Positions 15,736 to 23,397 of a stretch of 34,748 nt of DNA are shown here, piece after piece (positions within the stretch are counted from its first letter, which is position 1; each line of letters opens with the position of its first letter). The position numbers and the translations under genes were made by a program. The stretch is from Thermoanaerobaculaceae bacterium (lineage in GTDB: Bacteria > Acidobacteriota > Thermoanaerobaculia > Thermoanaerobaculales > Thermoanaerobaculaceae), in NCBI GenBank assembly GCA_013388425.1, contig JACADV010000027.1, positions 1 to 34,748 of the forward strand, read 5' to 3'. The notes beneath the pieces were generated by a model that saw nothing but the letters and a program-made list of their open reading frames with translations, was not told the origin of the DNA and made no database searches.

Positions 15736-16550
15736 CGCTCCCCCTCGCTGGCTTCCCCCTCCGCCCCCTCCGATCCGCCCTCGAGGACCCCCCCGAAGCG
15801 GCGTTCCCGCCGGGCAAAGTCGGCGACGGCGGCAATCACATCGCGGGCGCGGAAGTCTGGCCACAGCACCGGGGTGATGTGGAGTTCGGTGTAGGCGACC
15901 TGCCAGAGGAGGAAGTTGGAGAGCCGCTGCTCGCCGGAGGTGCGGATGAGGAGGTCGGGATCCGGCGTGCCGGCGGTGGTGAGGTGGGCCGACACCCACG
16001 CCTCGTCGATGGCGCCCGCGTCGAGGGTGCCGGCAGCGGCGAGCCGCACCGCCTCCCGCACCAGATCGGTGATCTCGGCGCGCCCCGAGTAGTTCAGGGC
16101 GATCTGGAAGAGCATCCCGGTGTTGCCCTGGGTGGCGGTCACTGCCCGTTCCAGGCCACGCTGGATTTCCTCCTCCAGCTCGCCGATGCGGCCAATGGGG
16201 CGGAAGCGGATGTTGTTCTCCACCAGCACGTGGAGTTCCTTCTTCAGGTACTCCTTGAGGAGACCCATGAGGGTCCGCACTTCCCAGCGCGGACGTTTCC
16301 AGTTTTCCGTGGAGAAGGCGTAGAGGGTCAACGCCTCCACTTCCAGGCGGGCCGCCGTCTCCACCGCCTCGCGCACGGCGCGGATCCCGGCACGGTGCCC
16401 CTCCACCCGCGGCAACCCCCGCTGCTGGGCCCAGCGCCCGTTGCCATCCATGATGATGGCAATGTGCCGGGGCAGCCGGTCCGGGGGGATCCGGGCGAGC
16501 ACCTCACGTTCGGGCGAGCCGAGCGGCGCGATGGCGTCCAGGTCCTTCAT
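15732..16550 (-). CDS. uppS: Isoprenyl (undecaprenyl) diphosphate synthase
   Basis: 272 residues. Motifs: IAIIMDGNGRWAQQRGLPR with catalytic Asp35, EGHRAGIRAVREAVE, LTLYAFSTENWKRP, LFQIALNYSGRAEI, PDPDLLIRTSGEQRLSNFLL and AYTELHITPVLWPDF. The family condenses isopentenyl diphosphate onto farnesyl diphosphate in cis, making the lipid carrier for peptidoglycan and O-antigen. The C-terminus has a Glu/Gly tail of about 20 residues not needed for the fold. It begins 45 bases after truA ends; TAGACT ten bases before the ATG suggests that the uppS operon also has its own start. Confidence 0.96.
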   Translation of the reverse strand: MKDLDAIAPLGSPEREVLARIPPDRLPRHIAIIMDGNGRWAQQRGLPRVEGHRAGIRAVREAVETAARLEVEALTLYAFSTENWKRPRWEVRTLMGLLKEYLKKELHVLVENNIRFRPIGRIGELEEEIQRGLERAVTATQGNTGMLFQIALNYSGRAEITDLVREAVRLAAAGTLDAGAIDEAWVSAHLTTAGTPDPDLLIRTSGEQRLSNFLLWQVAYTELHITPVLWPDFRARDVIAAVADFARRERRFGGVLEGGSEGAEGEASEGER

Positions 16551-16560
16551 GCGCCGGGGC

Positions 16561-16566
16561 AGTCTA
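16561..16566 (-). promoter_or_regulatory. -10-like TGCTAGACT before uppS
   Basis: Read on the - strand, an extended -10 (TGC + TAGACT) ends ten bases before the uppS ATG. No clear -35. The same TGCTAGACT word precedes the HAD phosphatase gene. Confidence 0.4.
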
Positions 16567-16595
16567 GCACGGGCCTGGCGTGCCGCCGCTGCGCT

Positions 16596-17348
16596 TCAGT
16601 AGCGGACTCCCTCCAGGGTGAGGCCGTGGGCTGGTGCGGTGGGGGCCGGCGGCGTGGTGACGGTACCCTCCAGCAGACCCTCCAGCCACGCCAGCTCCTG
16701 GGCGCCCCGGCCGATCTCCACGATGCTCCCCACCAGCCGGCGCGCCATCCCGCGCAGAAAGCCGTCGCCCACCAGGTGGATCGCGGCGCGACGCCCGCGC
16801 GAGGCAAAGCGCGCCAGCTCGATTCGCCGCCCCGTGCCGCGGCGCCCAGTGCCCGCGTGCCCCGTGCGGGCGAAGGCAGCAAAGTCGTGCTCCCCCACCA
16901 GACGGGCCGTGGCCGCCGCCATGGCTTCGAGGTGGGGGCGTTTGGGCAGGATCCAGGTGCGTTGGGCCTCCCAGGGCGGCAGCACCGTCTCCCAGGCGAG
17001 GCGGTAGCAGTAGTGCTTGCAGCGGGCGTGGCGGCGCGCATCGAAGCTCGCTGGCACCCGGCGCGCCTTGAGGGCACGGATGTCCTCGGGGAGCGCTGCA
17101 TTGAGCGCCGCCACCAGCCCCGCCGGCGGGATGGGCAGCGGGGCGTCGAAGTGGATCACCTGAGCGGCCGCGTGCACGCCAGCGTCGGTGCGGCCGGCTG
17201 CCGTGACGCGGATGGGGGTGCCGTAGAGGGTGGCGAGGGCATCCTCCACCGTGGCCTGGACGGTGCGAGCTGCTGCCTGGCGCTGCCACCCGGCGTAACG
17301 CCCCCCCAGGTACGCGAGCCGGAGTGCAATCCTCTGGCAGGTGTGCAT
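16596..17348 (-). CDS. truA: tRNA pseudouridine(38-40) synthase TruA
   Basis: 250 residues. Catalytic Asp55 lies in TAAGRTDAGVHAAAQVIHF. Other family features are the start QRIALRLAYLGGRYAGWQRQ, KHYCYRLAW in the middle, and FLRGMARRLVGSIVEIGRG near the end. It converts U38-U40 of the tRNA anticodon stem to pseudouridine. The ATG at 17348 has GATAAT ending five bases upstream and no ribosome site, so the transcript may be leaderless. It is divergent from the acyl-CoA synthetase and upstream of uppS. Confidence 0.95.
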   Translation of the reverse strand: MHTCQRIALRLAYLGGRYAGWQRQAAARTVQATVEDALATLYGTPIRVTAAGRTDAGVHAAAQVIHFDAPLPIPPAGLVAALNAALPEDIRALKARRVPASFDARRHARCKHYCYRLAWETVLPPWEAQRTWILPKRPHLEAMAAATARLVGEHDFAAFARTGHAGTGRRGTGRRIELARFASRGRRAAIHLVGDGFLRGMARRLVGSIVEIGRGAQELAWLEGLLEGTVTTPPAPTAPAHGLTLEGVRY

Positions 17349-17353
17349 GGGCC

Positions 17354-17359
17354 ATTATC
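17354..17359 (-). promoter_or_regulatory. -10 element GATAAT of truA
   Basis: Read on the - strand, GATAAT (5 of 6 to TATAAT) ends five bases before the truA ATG. The predicted start of transcription falls on or next to the start codon. Confidence 0.45.
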
Positions 17360-17383
17360 CCGCGCGCGACACCGCCGCGACCC

Positions 17384-17413
17384 TTGAGCTTGGGGTGGCG
17401 GGAATCGTACAAT
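17384..17413 (+). promoter_or_regulatory. Sigma-70-type promoter of the acyl-CoA synthetase gene
   Basis: TTGAGC (17384-17389), an 18-base spacer and TACAAT (17408-17413). Transcription would start near 17420, leaving a leader of about 20 bases containing GAGGGGG before the ATG pair. It lies back to back with the truA promoter. Confidence 0.6.
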
Positions 17414-17440
17414 GGCGCGCTGTTGCCCGAGGGGGAGATG

Positions 17441-19228
17441 ATGGAGACACTTCGAGATCTTTTCCAGCACGTTGTGACCACGTTCCCCGCCCGACGGGAG
17501 CTGCTCCGCATCAAGTCCGGCAGGGGGTGGCGAAGCCTCACCGTGCGGGAGTTTGAGCGGGCCACCCGCGAGTGCGCCGACAAGTTACGCGCCGCCGGCA
17601 TCGGCCCCGGGGACCGGGTGGCGCTGTTTTCCGAGAACCGCCCCGAGTGGCACGTGGTGGACTTTGCCTGCCACCTCATCGGTGCCGTGTCGGTGCCGCT
17701 CTATGCCACCCTGCCGGCGCCGCAGGTGCGCTACATCGTCAAGGATTCCGGCAGCAAGCTCCTGCTGGTTTCGGGGGCGGAGCGGGCCCGCACGGCGCTG
17801 GAGGCGGTGGCGGGACTCGATGGCGTGCAGGTGGTGGGGATCGACGGCGGTCTCGCCGAGGGGATCGTTTCCCTGGGTGAGATGCCGTCGCTGCCGCGCC
17901 GCCAGCGGGGGACGGTGACGCCCCTGGCTGGGAAGGACCTGGCCAGCATCATCTACACCTCGGGGACCACCGGCGATCCCAAGGGGGTCATGCTGTCGCA
18001 CAGCAACTTCATCTCGCAGGTCAAGGCGGTGCAGCCCCTCTTCCCCATTACCGACCGCGACATCTCCATGAGCTTCCTGCCCCTCTCGCACGTGTTCGAA
18101 CGCACCGTGGATTACGTGTTCTTCAGTTACGGCGTGCAGATCAACTACGTGGAGTCCATCGAGCGCGTGCCCACGCAGCTCACCGAGGTGCGTCCCACCA
18201 TCATGGTGTCGGTGCCGCGGCTGTTCGAGCGCTCCTACATCAAGATCATCTCCAAGATCCAGCAGGAGGGCGGGGCCAAGCGGCGCCTCTTCGAGTGGGC
18301 GCTGCGGGTGGGGCGAGAGGTGAAGGAGGCCGAGTGGCGGGGGCAGCGGCCATCGGCCTTCGCCCGGGGCAAGTACGCGGTGGCCAAGGGCCGGATCTTC
18401 TCCAAGGTGCTGGAGCGCCTGGGGGGGAGGCTGCGGTTCTCGATCTCCGGCGGCGCTCCCCTGGCACGGGAGGTGGCGGAGTTCTTCGACATCATTGGTC
18501 TGCCGGTGCTGCAGGGCTACGGTCTGACCGAGACCTCCCCGGTGATTGCCGCCAACCTCCTGCACCGCAATCGCCTCGGCTCGGTAGGTCCAGTGCTGCC
18601 GGGGGTCGAGGTGCGGATCGCCGACGACGGTGAGATCCTGGTGCGGGGTCCCAACGTCATGATGGGGTACTGGCGGCGCCCCGAGGCCACCGCGGAAACC
18701 ATCGACACGGACGGATGGCTGCACACCGGCGACGTGGGCTACCTGGACACGGACGGGTTCCTGTTCATCACCGACCGCAAGAAGGACATCATCGTCACCT
18801 CGGGGGGCAAGAACGTGGCGCCGCAACCCATCGAGGGGCGTCTGGGCGCCACCCCCTTCATCGCCCAGGCGGTGCTCATTGGCGACAAGTTCCCCTATCT
18901 CACCGCCCTCATCGTCCCCAACTTCGAGAACCTCGAGGTCCGGCTGGCCGAGAAGGGGATCCGCGGGCTGTCCCGCGAGGAGATGGCGGCCCACCCCGAA
19001 ACCGAGGCGCTCATTGCCGCCACGGTGAAGGCTGTCAACGCCGACCTGGCCGTGCACGAGCGCATCCGGCGCTTCACCCTGCTCAAGCGGGAGTTCTCCC
19101 TGGAGGAGGGGGAGCTCACCCCCACCGTGAAGGTGCGGCGGCGGGTGATCGCCGAGAAGTACCGGGATGTGATCGAGGGGATGTACCTCAAGACGCAGCG
19201 GGCGGGAGAGTACGAGCTGGGCGACTGA
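17441..19228 (+). CDS. Long-chain acyl-CoA synthetase (AMP-forming)
   Basis: 595 residues, the length of FadD15-type long-chain enzymes. The AMP-binding signature is IIYTSGTTGDPKGVMLSH, with SFLPLSHVFERT, ISGGAPLAREVAEFF, LQGYGLTETSPVIAAN, GEILVRGPNVMMGYWRRPEAT, DGWLHTGDVGYLDTDGF and DRKKDIIVTSGGKNVAPQPIE. The final catalytic lysine region is EGELTPTVKVRRR. It activates fatty acids as acyl-adenylate and then acyl-CoA for beta-oxidation or lipid synthesis; chain length cannot be read from sequence. Two ATG codons adjoin (17438 and 17441); 17441 has better spacing (5) from GGGGG. Confidence 0.93.
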   Translation: METLRDLFQHVVTTFPARRELLRIKSGRGWRSLTVREFERATRECADKLRAAGIGPGDRVALFSENRPEWHVVDFACHLIGAVSVPLYATLPAPQVRYIVKDSGSKLLLVSGAERARTALEAVAGLDGVQVVGIDGGLAEGIVSLGEMPSLPRRQRGTVTPLAGKDLASIIYTSGTTGDPKGVMLSHSNFISQVKAVQPLFPITDRDISMSFLPLSHVFERTVDYVFFSYGVQINYVESIERVPTQLTEVRPTIMVSVPRLFERSYIKIISKIQQEGGAKRRLFEWALRVGREVKEAEWRGQRPSAFARGKYAVAKGRIFSKVLERLGGRLRFSISGGAPLAREVAEFFDIIGLPVLQGYGLTETSPVIAANLLHRNRLGSVGPVLPGVEVRIADDGEILVRGPNVMMGYWRRPEATAETIDTDGWLHTGDVGYLDTDGFLFITDRKKDIIVTSGGKNVAPQPIEGRLGATPFIAQAVLIGDKFPYLTALIVPNFENLEVRLAEKGIRGLSREEMAAHPETEALIAATVKAVNADLAVHERIRRFTLLKREFSLEEGELTPTVKVRRRVIAEKYRDVIEGMYLKTQRAGEYELGD

Positions 19229-19230
19229 GG

Positions 19231-19247
19231 GCCCGGGTCCAACGGGC
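19231..19247. terminator. Short hairpin between convergent genes
   Basis: GCCCG, a seven-base loop and CGGGC lie in the 21-base gap between the acyl-CoA synthetase stop and the HAD gene stop. The stem is only five pairs and no T-run follows, so termination activity is doubtful. Confidence 0.2.
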
Positions 19248-19249
19248 GG

Positions 19250-19945
19250 TCACACCCCGAGGATGGCGTCGAGAGCCGGGGGCGGCTCGAGCGTGTCCAG
19301 GAGGGCGTCCGGATGGAGAGCGGCCAGCACGGCCCGTGGTGTCCAGCCGCTCGCCACCGCCACCGCCAACGCCCCGCCGGCGCGGGCGCAGCGGATGTCC
19401 GCCTCCGCATCCCCCACCACCACCGTGTGCTCCGCCCGAAACTCCCGGCCCAGGGCTTCCCGCGCCCGCTCAAGCGCCACCGGCACCAGGAGGTTGCGGT
19501 CCGCCGAGTCGGAACCGTACGCCCCGAAGCGGAAGCGCCCAGCAAGCCCCGCGACTCGCAGTTTGATCTCGGCCCCGGCGGCTACGTTGCCGGTGAGCAG
19601 GCCCATCGCCACGCCGCGGCGCTCCAGCTCGTCGAGGAGGGGGAGGACGCCGGGTAGGACGGTGACCGTGCCGGGGGCCAGGGCAGCCGAGAGGTTCTCC
19701 AGGTAGCGGGCGAAAAGGCGCGGCAGGTTCGCCTCGATCACGGCCGGCTCGACTCCGGCGGCCAGCATCAGCTCCCTGGCAATGAGCGGATCGGTCTTCC
19801 CCGCCCACCGGTAGCCTTCGATGGGACCGCGGCATCCGAACACGTGCTGGAGCGCTTCGCCAAAGGCCGCACCGGCCCGCCCGCCGGTGGAGATCAAGGT
19901 GCCGTCCACGTCGAAGAGGACCAGCCGAGAGTTGGCGCCCCGCAC
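19250..19945 (-). CDS. HAD-superfamily hydrolase, phosphoglycolate phosphatase-like
   Basis: 231 residues. Motif I is LVLFDVDGTL with nucleophile Asp12 and Asp14; a helical cap follows (AGAAFGEALQHVFG...WAGKTDPLIARELM); motif II is GLLTGN; motif III lysine probably lies in AEIKLRV; motif IV is VVVGDAEADIRCARAGG. This is the Gph/PGP-like subgroup, which acts on small phosphorylated metabolites such as 2-phosphoglycolate; the substrate is not determined. The GTG at 19945 gives MRGANSRLVLFDVDGT and is exactly six bases from an upstream TAGACT, as at pgeF and nfo. It is convergent with the acyl-CoA synthetase. Confidence 0.87.
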   Translation of the reverse strand: MRGANSRLVLFDVDGTLISTGGRAGAAFGEALQHVFGCRGPIEGYRWAGKTDPLIARELMLAAGVEPAVIEANLPRLFARYLENLSAALAPGTVTVLPGVLPLLDELERRGVAMGLLTGNVAAGAEIKLRVAGLAGRFRFGAYGSDSADRNLLVPVALERAREALGREFRAEHTVVVGDAEADIRCARAGGALAVAVASGWTPRAVLAALHPDALLDTLEPPPALDAILGV

Positions 19946-19951
19946 CGGGGG

Positions 19952-19957
19952 AGTCTA
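19952..19957 (-). promoter_or_regulatory. -10-like TGCTAGACT of leaderless HAD gene
   Basis: On the - strand, extended -10 TGC + TAGACT, then exactly six bases (CCCCCG), then GTG at 19945. No ribosome site and no convincing -35. Confidence 0.48.
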
Positions 19958-19988
19958 GCATTCTGGCGGGCCGGCCCGGGTGTGGGGT

Positions 19989-20018
19989 TTGACAGGTTGG
20001 CGGCGGTTTTCGTAGCAT
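19989..20018 (+). promoter_or_regulatory. Sigma-70-type promoter of the 20037 gene
   Basis: A perfect -35 TTGACA (19989-19994), an 18-base spacer and TAGCAT (20013-20018). A ribosome site GGGAAGGG follows before the ATG at 20037. This is the best consensus promoter in the window. Confidence 0.68.
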
Positions 20019-20036
20019 CCTGCCCCGGGAAGGGCG

Positions 20037-20738
20037 ATGCTGACCGGGTTCAACACCGATATCGAGTGCGAGGGCACCGTCTACCACGTCCAGACCGAAG
20101 ATCGCTCTGGCGGGGTGCCCCTCATCGAGTCGCTCATCTACATGAAGGGGGAGATTCTCGCAGCCCGGCGCACCGAGTACCGCCACCTCCTGGAGGCCGG
20201 CGCCGACATGTCGGACATCCAGGCCCTCATGGAGCGGCAGCACCGCGTTATCGTCGAGACGATCCGCAACGGACGCATCGACATCCTCACCGAGCCGCAG
20301 CTCGGTTCGGAGGGCGACACCACCGTCTCGCGGCGTCCGCCCCTGGTCCCGCCCCCCCCTGCCGAGAAGGCGGAGGCCAAGGCGAGCAAGTCGCTGGACG
20401 AAGTCATTTCCGAGTGGCTGGCGGAGCAGCAGCGGGTGGAGCAGATCCAGCTGCAGGTGGTGGGCGCGGAGGCGCTGCGCTTTGGAAGCCCCTTCACGCT
20501 CCTGGTGGAGGTGCGCAGCACCCCGGGTGGTCGGCCGGTGGCCGGGGTGCGGGTGGCCGCCCGCTTCCTGTCCACGGCCAGCAAGGCCACCGACCTGGTG
20601 GTGGGGGAGACCGATGCGCGCGGGTCCGTGGAGCTGGCCGGCACGATCCCGCCCCTTGACAAGGGCACCGGCCTCATCGTCGTGGCGGCCCAGCACGGCT
20701 CGGTGAGCGACGAGGCCAAGTTCCTGGTCCAGCGCTAA
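20037..20738 (+). CDS. Conserved protein of unknown function, two-domain
   Basis: 233 residues, no signal peptide and no membrane helix. The N-terminal part (1-85) begins MLTGFNTDIECEGTVYHVQT and continues with LIESLIYMKGEILAARRTEY and a helical RQHRVIVETIRNGRID; similar short domains are, as far as I recall, common in Acidobacteria and deltaproteobacteria but unnamed. A Pro-rich linker (VPPPPAEKAEAKA) leads to a helical SLDEVISEWLAEQQ and then a beta-rich Ig-like/carboxypeptidase-regulatory-like domain (about 135-233: SPFTLLVEVRSTPGGRPVAGVRV...GETDARGSVELAG). Start supported by GGGAAGGG. Its promoter is the best consensus match in the window, so it is likely well expressed. No function can be assigned. 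Confidence 0.8.
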   Translation: MLTGFNTDIECEGTVYHVQTEDRSGGVPLIESLIYMKGEILAARRTEYRHLLEAGADMSDIQALMERQHRVIVETIRNGRIDILTEPQLGSEGDTTVSRRPPLVPPPPAEKAEAKASKSLDEVISEWLAEQQRVEQIQLQVVGAEALRFGSPFTLLVEVRSTPGGRPVAGVRVAARFLSTASKATDLVVGETDARGSVELAGTIPPLDKGTGLIVVAAQHGSVSDEAKFLVQR

Positions 20739-20780
20739 GGGCAGCTGCAGGCGCAGCAGGGGTGAACGGGCGCCCTGTCC

Positions 20781-21692
20781 TCAGGGCTCCAGCCGGCCGC
20801 GCAGCAACGCCTCGAGCCCGGCGCGGGCAATGGTGGGGTTTTCCCGTAGGCGGCGCACGGAGTAGGGGTACCAGTGGGTGCCAAAGGGCACGTACACCCG
20901 CAGCCGATGCCCGCCGGCCGTGATGATGCGCCGCAGCTCTGGATCCACACCCAGCAGCATCTGGAACTCGTAGCGGTTGGCGGGAAGTCCGAGGCGCTGG
21001 AGGAGCGCCAGGCTCTCGCACACCAGCCACTCGTCGTGGGTGGCGATCCCCACGGTGCTGCCGCCCTCCAGCAACACGCGGAGCACGTGCACGAAGTTGC
21101 TGCGGATGATGTCGCGCTCGCAGTAGGCGATGCGGCGCGGCTCCAGGTAGATGCCCTTGCACAGCCGAACGTTGGCACCCTCGCTGGCGAGCTGCGCCGC
21201 GTCGGCCAGGGTGCGACGCAGCCGGGCCTGGAGCACGACGCCGGTGCTGCCCGGGTAGCGGGCGATGAGCTGCCGGTAGATGCGCAGGGTGGCGTCGGTG
21301 GTGGAGGCGTCCTCCATGTCGATGCGCACGAAGGTCCCCTGCGCGGCGGCCTGTTCGATGATGGCGGCAATGTTGGCGCGGCAGAACTCCTCGTCAATGG
21401 CCAGCCCCATCTGCGTCGGCTTCAGCGAGATGTTGGCGTCCAGCGAATGCTGGCGGATCGCCTCCAGCACCTGCTGGTAGGAGGCCACGGCCGCCGCCGC
21501 CAGTTCCCGGCTGGTGACGCTCTCGCCCAGCACGTCGATGGTCGCGCAGCACCCCTCGGCGGCGAGCCGCTGCACCGTGGCCACGGCTTCCTCGAGGGTG
21601 GTGCCGGCCACGTAGCGCCGCGCCACGAAGTGGACGACCCAGCGGGGGGTGACGGGCAGAGTGGTGCGGACCAGCGTGTCGAACAGACTCAT
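20781..21692 (-). CDS. Proline dehydrogenase (monofunctional)
   Basis: 303 residues, the size of Thermus/Deinococcus-type monofunctional enzymes. Family features: RYVAGTTLEEAV, TIDVLGESV, ISLKPTQMGLA, VRIDMEDAS, VRLCKGIYLEP, IATHDEWLV, YEFQMLLGVDPELRR and LRVYVPFGTHWYPYSVRRLREN; the last holds the substrate-binding arginines. It oxidises proline to pyrroline-5-carboxylate with FAD. Its usual partner, P5C dehydrogenase, is not nearby. The ATG overlaps the comF stop by four bases (ATGA), so it is translationally coupled to a gene of unrelated function. Near the 3' end a small inverted repeat, GCCCTG-TCCT-CAGGGC (20772-20787), overlaps the stop. Confidence 0.93.
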   Translation of the reverse strand: MSLFDTLVRTTLPVTPRWVVHFVARRYVAGTTLEEAVATVQRLAAEGCCATIDVLGESVTSRELAAAAVASYQQVLEAIRQHSLDANISLKPTQMGLAIDEEFCRANIAAIIEQAAAQGTFVRIDMEDASTTDATLRIYRQLIARYPGSTGVVLQARLRRTLADAAQLASEGANVRLCKGIYLEPRRIAYCERDIIRSNFVHVLRVLLEGGSTVGIATHDEWLVCESLALLQRLGLPANRYEFQMLLGVDPELRRIITAGGHRLRVYVPFGTHWYPYSVRRLRENPTIARAGLEALLRGRLEP

Positions 21693-22402
21693 GGGATCCT
21701 CCGAGCGTTGGGGGTGCGGGCCAGGGTGAGGACGGAGACCTCCTCCGCCCCAGCGGCCAGCAGGGCACGGGTGCAGCGCGTTGCCGTGGCACCGGTGGTG
21801 AACACGTCGTCCACCAGCAGGATCCGTCCGGTGACGGGCCGGCGCGCAGAAAAGGCAGTGGGAGCCAGCCGCAGCCGAGCCGAGCGGGTCAGGCCCACCT
21901 GGTGGCCCGCCCCGCGCCGGCGCAGGGCCAAGAGCAGGGGGACGCGGAGTTTTGTGGCGAGCTCCCGGGCGAGCAGCGCCGACTGGTTGAAACCGCGCAG
22001 CAGCACGCGGTGCCAGGCCGCCGGCACCGGCACCACGGCAGCGGGAGCTGGCCAGCCGGTGCGCTCCCAGGCCTGGTAGAGCAGGTCGCCCAGGGGCGCG
22101 GCGAGCTCGTCGCGGTGGCGGTGCTTAAGGAGCAGCACGAGGGAGCGCAGGGCCCCCTCGTAGGGGCCGTAGCTGGAGGCGGCTGCAAAGGGGGGTGGGT
22201 CGGTGCGACAGGAGAGGCAAGGTGCCAGCTCCGCCTCCGGGTCGCCGCAGCGCCCGCAGCCTGCCCTCGGGTGCGGGGCCACGCCTTGCCAGCAGGCGGC
22301 GCAGATGCCGGCGCGACTGCCCCGGTACGGCAAGGAAAGCCCGCAGAGCTGGCAACGGGACGGCAGGAACGTCGTGACGAGAGCCCCGGCGAGACTCGCC
22401 AT
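21689..22402 (-). CDS. comF: ComF-family phosphoribosyltransferase-like protein
   Basis: 237 residues. An N-terminal zinc-ribbon has four Cys pairs: CQLC, CAAC, CGRC and CLSC. The rest is a type I phosphoribosyltransferase fold: YEGALRSLVLLLKHRHRDELA, VVPVPAAWHRVLLRGFNQSALLA and the PRPP loop ILLVDDVFTTGATATRC. ComF/GntX proteins act in the cytoplasm in uptake of transforming DNA or in salvage-like roles; none has a proven reaction. The ATG at 22402 lies nine bases after TACACT, which has TTGCGC at a 16-base spacing. The stop overlaps the proline dehydrogenase start. No other competence gene is visible here. Confidence 0.9.
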   Translation of the reverse strand: MASLAGALVTTFLPSRCQLCGLSLPYRGSRAGICAACWQGVAPHPRAGCGRCGDPEAELAPCLSCRTDPPPFAAASSYGPYEGALRSLVLLLKHRHRDELAAPLGDLLYQAWERTGWPAPAAVVPVPAAWHRVLLRGFNQSALLARELATKLRVPLLLALRRRGAGHQVGLTRSARLRLAPTAFSARRPVTGRILLVDDVFTTGATATRCTRALLAAGAEEVSVLTLARTPNARRIP

Positions 22403-22411
22403 GGCGCGGCG

Positions 22412-22439
22412 AGTGTACCAGCTTTCACGAGCCGCGCAA
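22412..22439 (-). promoter_or_regulatory. Promoter of comF-proline dehydrogenase
   Basis: On the - strand TTGCGC (22439-22434), a 16-base spacer and TACACT (22417-22412) preceded by TGG (extended -10 form). The ATG follows after nine bases, so the leader would be only a few bases. Confidence 0.5.
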
Positions 22440-22469
22440 ACGCGCTACCCTGCATCGGGAGGCGAGACG

Positions 22470-23006
22470 ATGCGCACGCTCTTGGCGATCGGTTTGATGT
22501 GCACGGCGGCGGTGGCAGGAGCGCAGGTGGGGATGCTGGGCGCCGGCGCCGGCCTCACCTTCGAGTTGCACCCCGAGGCGTTCCCCAACAAGGACTGGCG
22601 GCGGGGGGAGGACTTCTCGCCGGTGGTCTCGTTTTCCTTGAACCTCTCCGACGACACGGCGGTGCGGCTCCAGGCCCGCGACCTCTCCCGCACCACCCGG
22701 GTCGGGGGGGCGCCCTGGAACGGCCGCTTCCGCGCCTACACGGTGGGTGCCGACTACCTGTTGCCGGGTACCTTTGGCCAGGCTTCCTTCTCTGGCGGCG
22801 TTGGCGCCTACCGCCTGGATCTGGCGGGCGAACGGGCTCCCCAAGGGGTGGAGGGGCAGGAGTTCGGGTGGTACGTGGCGGTGGGAGAACGGTTCCAGCT
22901 CACGCACACCACTCGCCTCCTGGGCGAGATCGTGCTGGATCGCACCGGACATGCGGACTCGCCCACCCTCCTCACGGCGGCGCTAATGGTGGCGGTCGTC
23001 TTCTAG
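22470..23006 (+). CDS. Predicted outer-membrane beta-barrel protein
   Basis: 178 residues with signal peptide MRTLLAIGLMCTAAVAGAQ. The mature part shows alternating hydrophobic/polar strands (FSPVVSFSLNLSDDTAVRLQ, FRAYTVGADYLLPG, ASFSGGVGAYRLDL, EFGWYVAVGERFQLTHTTRL) and ends in a hydrophobic strand closing with Phe (LTAALMVAVVF), the C-terminal signal used by the Bam machinery. This fits a small eight-stranded OmpA/OmpW-like barrel. Role unknown. GGGAGGCGAG supplies the ribosome site; TACCCT at 22446-22451 may be the -10. The next gene starts three bases after the stop. Confidence 0.7.
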   Translation: MRTLLAIGLMCTAAVAGAQVGMLGAGAGLTFELHPEAFPNKDWRRGEDFSPVVSFSLNLSDDTAVRLQARDLSRTTRVGGAPWNGRFRAYTVGADYLLPGTFGQASFSGGVGAYRLDLAGERAPQGVEGQEFGWYVAVGERFQLTHTTRLLGEIVLDRTGHADSPTLLTAALMVAVVF

Positions 23007-23009
23007 AGG

Positions 23010-23363
23010 ATGCCGCACGTCATTTGCGCTGGGCGGGTCGATCTCGAAGCGGCCTGGCAGGGGCTCGGTACCGGTCCGTGGCGGTGGGGCACGGCAGTGG
23101 CGCGCGTGGAGGGGTGTTACCTGGGCGCGGACGCGCGCACCCTGCTGGTGGCCGCGGTGGTGGTGGAGTACGGGCGGCCGCTCCACCCGGTGGTGGTGGT
23201 GACGCATCGGGGTGAGGAAACCGCTGTCCACCTCTGGCCGGTGGTGGCCGTGGAGCGCACCGAGGCGGTGAAGCGGCTGGTGGCCCACGTGGCCAAGGAG
23301 CTGGAGGCGTTCGGGGCCGGAGCGGTGACCACCACCAACCTGGCGGCGTACCTACCCGGCTGA
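23010..23363 (+). CDS. Small protein of unknown function
   Basis: 117 residues, no signal peptide or membrane helix. It looks like a compact alpha/beta domain: MPHVICAGRVDLEAAWQG, WGTAVARVEGCYLGADARTLLVAAVVVE, then TRGEE-like turn and a helical AVKRLVAHVAKELEAFG. The VARVEGCYLGADARTLLV section resembles proteins conserved in some Acidobacteria, but I cannot name a family. It starts three bases after the stop of the barrel-protein gene (AGAGG directly before the ATG), so it is probably co-translated with it. Coding is supported by even codon use and by the tight spacing. Confidence 0.65.
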   Translation: MPHVICAGRVDLEAAWQGLGTGPWRWGTAVARVEGCYLGADARTLLVAAVVVEYGRPLHPVVVVTHRGEETAVHLWPVVAVERTEAVKRLVAHVAKELEAFGAGAVTTTNLAAYLPG

Positions 23364-23397
23364 GGCGCGCCAGCCCCCTGCCTCAGGGGAGCGCCTC
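23362..23397. terminator. Strong two-part hairpin at convergent gene ends
   Basis: Outer stem GAGGCGC / GCGCCTC (7 pairs) and inner stem CCCCTG-CCT-CAGGGG (6 pairs) with an asymmetric internal loop. It spans the stop codon of the + gene and the last codons of the - gene. No T-run, so a factor-assisted or bidirectional terminator is the likely role. Confidence 0.5.
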
